From positions 1 through 16,905 of the forward strand of contig JAEZHK010000103.1 of the NCBI GenBank assembly GCA_023416655.1: a stretch of DNA of 16,905 nt, read 5' to 3'. Under the pieces are notes generated by a model. That model saw only the letters and a list, made by a program, of their open reading frames with translations, ran no database searches and was not told the DNA's origin. Positions within the stretch are counted from its first letter, which is position 1. Each line of letters starts with the position of its first letter. The translations under genes were made by a program, and so were the position numbers. Shown piece after piece: positions 13,583-16,905 of this stretch. This DNA is from Bacillota bacterium (GTDB taxonomy: Bacteria; Bacillota; Clostridia; Christensenellales; Aristaeellaceae).

Positions 13583-14299
13583 TCAGCCAAATCCGCCGTC
13601 CACGCCCAGCACCTGCCCGGTGATGAACGTTGCACCTTCGCCCGCGAGGAAGACGAGCGCGTCCGCCACGTCCGACGCTTCGCCGAGCCGCCCGAGCGGC
13701 GTCCGGTTCACAAGATCCTGAACCGCGTTACCGTCCAGTTCCCGGTTCATGTCGGTTTTGATGACGCCCGGCGCGACGCAGTTGACGCGGATGCCGGAAG
13801 GCCCCAGTTCCTTCGCCAGCGACCGGGTCAGCGCGATCAGCGCGCCCTTCGAAGCCGCGTAGTGCGACTCGCAGGAGGCCCCGAGCAAGCCCCAAACGCT
13901 CGACACGTTCAGGATGCAGCCCTTTCTACGCGCGATCATCTCCGGCGCCACAGCGCGCGCGCAGTAAAATGCACCGTCCAGGTTGACCGACATCAACACC
14001 CGCCAGTCCTCGTCCGAGATTTCATCAAACAAACGGAACTGCGCGATCCCTGCGTTGTTGACGAGCACGTCCACCGACCCAAGCCGCTCGCGAACGAGCG
14101 CGAAGGCCTTAATCACCTGTTCCCCGTTTGAAACGTCGGCTCGGATGGCCACCGCGCCGGTCGCCTCAGAGAGCGCGGAAGCCGCAGCGCCGTCCTGCCG
14201 ATAGAAAAAGCCGACGCGGTACCCGGCCGCGCAAAACGCCCGCACCGCCGCGGCGCCGATGCCCCGCGACCCGCCCGTAACCACCGCTACGCCCGCCAA
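13583..14299 (-). CDS. SDR-family oxidoreductase, YmfI-like (FabG-related)
   Basis: A classical short-chain dehydrogenase of about 238 residues. It has the NAD(P) loop VVTGGSRGIG near residues 6-15, NNAG near 81-84, Ser in NVSSVWG (about 134), and Tyr and Lys in HYAASKG (147 and 151). SLAKELGPSGIRVNCVAPG and ITGQVLGVDGGF are typical of FabG relatives. The SVWGLLGASCESHY block matches the clostridial YmfI group, some members of which are named EF-P 5-aminopentanone reductase; that function is inferred here. TTG at 14297-14299 is taken as the start because GGGGGA lies 6 bases upstream. The ATG at 14323 overlaps a -10 (14322-14327) and the ATG at 14305 touches the G-run. It converges on the Spo0A-like gene, with one base between their stop codons. 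Confidence 0.85.
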   Translation of the reverse strand: MAGVAVVTGGSRGIGAAAVRAFCAAGYRVGFFYRQDGAAASALSEATGAVAIRADVSNGEQVIKAFALVRERLGSVDVLVNNAGIAQFRLFDEISDEDWRVLMSVNLDGAFYCARAVAPEMIARRKGCILNVSSVWGLLGASCESHYAASKGALIALTRSLAKELGPSGIRVNCVAPGVIKTDMNRELDGNAVQDLVNRTPLGRLGEASDVADALVFLAGEGATFITGQVLGVDGGFG

Positions 14300-14321
14300 G
14301 ATCATTCCCCCAATGCTCTTC

Positions 14322-14327
14322 ATTATA
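14322..14327 (-). promoter_or_regulatory. Extended -10 of the SDR gene
   Basis: Minus strand TGG-TATAAT, a perfect extended -10; the -35 is poor (TTTTGG, 14345-14350, at 17 bases). Transcription would start near 14315, so translation must start downstream of the first in-frame ATG. Confidence 0.5.
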
Positions 14328-14371
14328 CCACGCCGCGCATTCGGCCAAAACCCCGAATCGCGGCTTTTTCT

Positions 14372-14400
14372 TTGCGCAATGTGGTTGTTTCTGCTATAAT
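14372..14400 (+). promoter_or_regulatory. Promoter of the ABC-F gene
   Basis: -35 TTGCGC (14372-14377), 17-base spacer, extended -10 TGC-TATAAT (14395-14400). Transcription should begin near 14407, inside the left arm of a large hairpin. Confidence 0.75.
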
Positions 14401-14404
14401 AGGG

Positions 14405-14441
14405 AGGCGTTGAAAAACCCCTGAGGGATTTTTCAACGCCT
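14405..14441 (+). promoter_or_regulatory. 5'-terminal leader hairpin of the ABC-F mRNA
   Basis: AGGCGTTGAAAAA (14405-14417) pairs perfectly with TTTTTCAACGCCT (14429-14441). An inner CCC/GGG can add three pairs around a TGA loop. The hairpin starts almost exactly at the predicted first base of the transcript and ends about 20 bases before the ribosome binding site. No U-run follows, so it is not a simple terminator. Confidence 0.65.
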
Positions 14442-14476
14442 GACGCGGGTCTGGCAACATTTGGGAGTGGTTATAC

Positions 14477-16393
14477 ATGGTTCTCTTGTCCCTGCAGGGG
14501 ATTGGAAAAAGCTTTGTGATGAACCGGGTGCTGTCGGATGTCGACCTGACGGTCAAGCAGGGGCAGCGGATGGGCCTGGTGGGCGTCAACGGCAGCGGCA
14601 AATCGACGCTGTTCAAGATCATCTCCGGCGAGATGAAACCCGACGAGGGCAGCCTGTCCATGATGAAGGGCACGAAGGTGGGCCTTCTCGCCCAGCAGGC
14701 CGACATCCTGGACGATTTCACCGTCTGGGAGGAATTGGCGCGCGTCTTTGACCCGCTCAAACAGCAGGAGGCGCGCCTTCGGGATCTGGAGCACCAGATG
14801 GCCGAGAGCCACGACGACGAGGAACTCTTTTCGCGGCTCAGCAATGAATACGCGCGTCTGACGGAGCGCTTTGAGGCAGACGGCGGCTACGAGTGGCCCA
14901 GCCGCATCCAGGGCGTGCTGTCAGGGCTGGGCTTTTCAAAGGAACGGCAGGATCAGAAGGCCGCCTCCCTGTCGGGCGGCGAAAAGACGCGGCTTTGCCT
15001 GGCGCGGACCCTTTTGATGCAGCCGGAACTGCTCATGCTGGACGAGCCCACGAACCATCTGGACCTGGGCGCCACCGCCTGGCTGGAGGACGCGCTTCGG
15101 AAGTATCGGGGCACGGTGCTGCTGATCTCCCATGACCGCTACTTCCTCAACGCCGTGTGCGACGCGGTGGCTGAGCTTTCCATGACGCGGCTGACCCAGT
15201 ACGAGGGCAACTACGATCAGTTCATGGTGAAGCGGGGCGAGGCGCTGGCCCGCCAGATGAAGGAATACGAGATGCAACAGGCCGAGATCGCCCGGCAGGA
15301 GGCGATCATCGAACGCTACCGCATGTACAACCGCGAAAAGTCCATCAAGGCCGCCGAGAGCCGCGAGAAGCGGCTTGAAAAGATGGAGCGGGTGGATAAA
15401 CCAATCAGCGAAAAGAAGGTGCGCTTCCAGTTCACCGCCCGGCGGCGCTCCGGCGACGAGGTACTCCGGGTGCGCGACGTCTCCAAGCGCTTCGGCGACC
15501 GGGCTTTATTTGAAAACTTCAGCCTGACGGTGCGCGCGGGCGACCGGGTGGCGATCATCGGCCCCAACGGCGTGGGCAAGACGACGCTCTTGGACATCAT
15601 AGCAGGCCGAGGGGAGCCGGACGAGGGCACCGTGGCCTACGGCGCGAACGTGGACCTTGGCTACTACGACCAGCAGCAGGCGGAACTCCACCCGGAAAAG
15701 ACCGCCATGGACGAAATCTGGGACGACTTCCCCTTCATGCAGCCCGATCAGGTGCGCGGCGCGCTGGCGCTGTTCCTTTTGACCGGGGACGACGTGTTCC
15801 AGCCGATCTCGACGCTCTCCGGCGGCGAAAAGGGCCGCGTGGCGCTCTCCAAGCTGATGCTCCGCAAGGACAACCTCCTGATCCTGGACGAGCCCACCAA
15901 CCACCTGGACATGGACTCCCGGGAGGTGCTGGAGCACGCGCTGGACGAGTTCACCGGCACCATCCTGACCGTCTCGCACGACCGCTACTTCATCAACCGC
16001 ATCGCCAATCGCGTGGTGGAAATGCGACCGGACGGCGCGGATGAGTACCTTGGCAACTACGACGACTACCTGAACAAGAAGCGCCGCGCCGAATTCGAAG
16101 AAGCGCCCGCCTCCCCGGGCGTCACCCGGACGGAGCTGGAAAAGCAGAAGCGAAAAGAGCGGCTGCGGCGCGAATCCCGGAAGGCGCTGGAAAAGCGCGT
16201 TGCGGAACTGGAAGAGGCCATCGCCCGGACCGAGGAGGAGATCGCTCAGTTGGAGGCGAAGATGGGCGACCCGTCCACCTATCAGGGCGACGGCGGCGCG
16301 CAGGTGGCCAGGGAACACCGCGACGCCCAGGAGCGGCTGAGTGCGCTTCTCATCGAGTGGGAGGACGCCGCCGAAGTCGCTTCCGAGCAATAA
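14477..16393 (+). CDS. ABC-F family ATPase (ribosome-associated, YdiF/Uup-like)
   Basis: A 638-residue cytoplasmic protein with two ABC ATPase domains and no membrane segment, the hallmark of ABC-F translation factors that bind the ribosomal E site. Domain 1 has Walker A GVNGSGKS (36-43), signature LSGGEKTRL (165-173) and Walker B LLMLDEPTNHLD. Domain 2 has GPNGVGKT (362-369), LSGGEKGRV (447-455) and LLILDEPTNHLD. The linker between them (about 245-320) is a charged coiled coil (RYRMYNREKSIKAAESREKR), the P-site tRNA-interacting motif of the family. Residues 550-635 form a second coiled coil as in Uup and YdiF. Both catalytic Glu residues are present. The start ATG at 14477 has GGGAG 9 bases upstream. 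It is more likely a housekeeping factor than a resistance determinant, but sequence alone does not settle this. Confidence 0.94.
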   Translation: MVLLSLQGIGKSFVMNRVLSDVDLTVKQGQRMGLVGVNGSGKSTLFKIISGEMKPDEGSLSMMKGTKVGLLAQQADILDDFTVWEELARVFDPLKQQEARLRDLEHQMAESHDDEELFSRLSNEYARLTERFEADGGYEWPSRIQGVLSGLGFSKERQDQKAASLSGGEKTRLCLARTLLMQPELLMLDEPTNHLDLGATAWLEDALRKYRGTVLLISHDRYFLNAVCDAVAELSMTRLTQYEGNYDQFMVKRGEALARQMKEYEMQQAEIARQEAIIERYRMYNREKSIKAAESREKRLEKMERVDKPISEKKVRFQFTARRRSGDEVLRVRDVSKRFGDRALFENFSLTVRAGDRVAIIGPNGVGKTTLLDIIAGRGEPDEGTVAYGANVDLGYYDQQQAELHPEKTAMDEIWDDFPFMQPDQVRGALALFLLTGDDVFQPISTLSGGEKGRVALSKLMLRKDNLLILDEPTNHLDMDSREVLEHALDEFTGTILTVSHDRYFINRIANRVVEMRPDGADEYLGNYDDYLNKKRRAEFEEAPASPGVTRTELEKQKRKERLRRESRKALEKRVAELEEAIARTEEEIAQLEAKMGDPSTYQGDGGAQVAREHRDAQERLSALLIEWEDAAEVASEQ

Positions 16394-16803
16394 CCGCCTG
16401 CGCCTGGAAAGATGGAAAATCTGGAGCACACGCACGAATGACGATCGTATGAACTCCGGGAGGCATGGAGGGCCGAAGCCCTCCAAGGTTCAATCATAGG
16501 TACCGGCTTTGCCGGTGCCTATGGATTCCCCCAAAGGGCGAGCTTGCCCGCCCGACGGAGAATCAACACCTCCAGCCCGGATTGCGCCCGGGAATTCCCG
16601 CAGGAATTCCAGAAATCCGGCCCCGTTCCCTTGGCAAACGTATGAAAAACGTGTCCGCCCATTTTTCATGCGTTTGCCCCGAATCTTGGGAAAACATACG
16701 CGCATTCTAATCCGCTTCTAATGGTTCTTACAGGACGCGCTAATTTCCGGGTGCTATGATAATCCCGTCGCAAGGAAAGAGACAAAAAATTGGAGGGAAT
16801 ATC
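16394..16803. repeat. Gene-free stretch with a cluster of hairpins
   Basis: About 410 bases without a credible gene. Hairpins in order: TGGAGGGC-CGAA-GCCCTCCA (16466-16485); CATAGGTACCGGC-TTT-GCCGGTGCCTATG (16495-16523, one wobble); a weaker one around GGGCGAGCTTGCCCGCCC (near 16536-16553); the palindrome CGGGAATTCCCG (near 16588-16599) with GGAATTCC repeated just after it; and a 17-pair stem with one wobble, arms GGCAAACGTATGAAAAA (16633-16649) and TTTTTCATGCGTTTGCC (16662-16678). The first may end the ABC-F transcript. Short open frames on both strands here only mirror the inverted repeats. Confidence 0.7.
16705..16763 (+). promoter_or_regulatory. Promoter of the DUF4342 gene with 11-base-phased TTCTAAT repeats
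   Basis: Extended -10 TGC-TATGAT (16755-16760), or GATAAT at 16758-16763, with no good -35. Upstream, TTCTAAT occurs twice (16705-16711 and 16716-16722), exactly 11 bases apart, with a degenerate third copy TTCTTAC at 16725-16731. The arrangement resembles an activator site covering the -35 region; that reading is inference. Confidence 0.45.
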
Positions 16804-16905
16804 ATGGATCACTACGAAATGGTTGAAAAGCTCCGCGAAAAGGCGAACGTCTCCTACGAAGAAGCCAAGGCCGCCCTGGAAGCCGCCGACTGGAACCTCT
16901 TGGAC
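16804..16905 (+). CDS. DUF4342 / UBA-like domain protein (N-terminal part, runs off the right edge)
   Basis: The first 34 codons, beginning MDHYEMVEKLREKANVSYEE and continuing AKAALEAADWNLLD. The VSYEEAKAALEAADWNLLDA-type helix bundle is a UBA/TS-N-like fold, as in the N-terminus of DUF4342 proteins and of elongation factor Ts. DUF4342 is preferred because EF-Ts usually follows rpsB, which is absent, but the rest of the protein lies outside the window. The start ATG has GGAGGG 7 bases upstream. The role of DUF4342 proteins is unknown; they often carry a membrane segment after this domain. Confidence 0.75.
   Translation, partial: MDHYEMVEKLREKANVSYEEAKAALEAADWNLLD

Noticed and set aside
15506..16486. 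Minus-strand open frame of 326 codons across the ABC-F gene
   Set aside because: Antisense shadow of a textbook ABC-F protein, with only Val/Leu/Arg/His bias.
16490..16705. Small open frames on both strands in the hairpin cluster
   Set aside because: Their peptides mirror each other (MKN...FS.VC on both strands) because they lie across inverted repeats. There is no ribosome binding site.

Overview
This 16.9 kb window looks like chromosomal DNA from a GC-rich, anaerobic, spore-forming member of the Clostridia (a Christensenellales- or Oscillospirales-like gut lineage is my guess, at low confidence). The reasons are a Spo0A-type regulator, a YhcN/YlaJ-type sporulation lipoprotein, an A-type flavodiiron protein for O2/NO detoxification, DUF1848 and DUF4342 proteins, strong AGGAGG ribosome binding sites and clear sigma-A-type promoters. 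No tRNA, rRNA, CRISPR array, transposase or phage gene is visible.

Layout. (1) 1-1735: a sugar-type ABC transporter binding protein (minus, cut by the left edge) and a divergent DeoR-family regulator (plus), separated by a compact region with two strong promoters and candidate operators. (2) 1767-3363: two tandem small zinc-ribbon proteins, one broken by a single-base frameshift, and an AT-rich HAD phosphatase gene that differs in composition from everything around it. (3) 3414-5095: a translationally coupled minus-strand pair, DUF1848 and a multi-pass membrane protein. (4) 5134-8655: a plus-strand operon, threonine dehydrogenase (tdh), 2-amino-3-ketobutyrate CoA ligase (kbl) and an aldo/keto-reductase-ferredoxin fusion that lacks two catalytic residues. 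(5) 8671-10214: a palindromic repeat, then a self-contained minus-strand flavodiiron transcription unit. (6) 10281-12670: a YhcN-like lipoprotein and a long nucleoside (uridine) kinase with a ThrRS-like N-terminus, both minus. (7) 12865-14323: an orphan short Spo0A-like regulator (plus) and a YmfI-like SDR reductase (minus), convergent. (8) 14372-16905: an ABC-F ATPase behind a leader hairpin, a gene-free stretch of about 410 bp packed with hairpins, and the start of a DUF4342 protein.

How the genes work together. The best-defined pathway is threonine to glycine plus acetyl-CoA (Tdh then Kbl). The fused reductase in the same operon may act on a by-product or on a redox partner. The transporter and DeoR regulator form a classic divergent sugar-responsive unit. 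The most unusual protein is the Spo0A homologue: its DNA-recognition helix is intact, but the segment that contacts sigma-A in classical Spo0A is nearly all missing and one of the two acidic Mg-binding residues is replaced.
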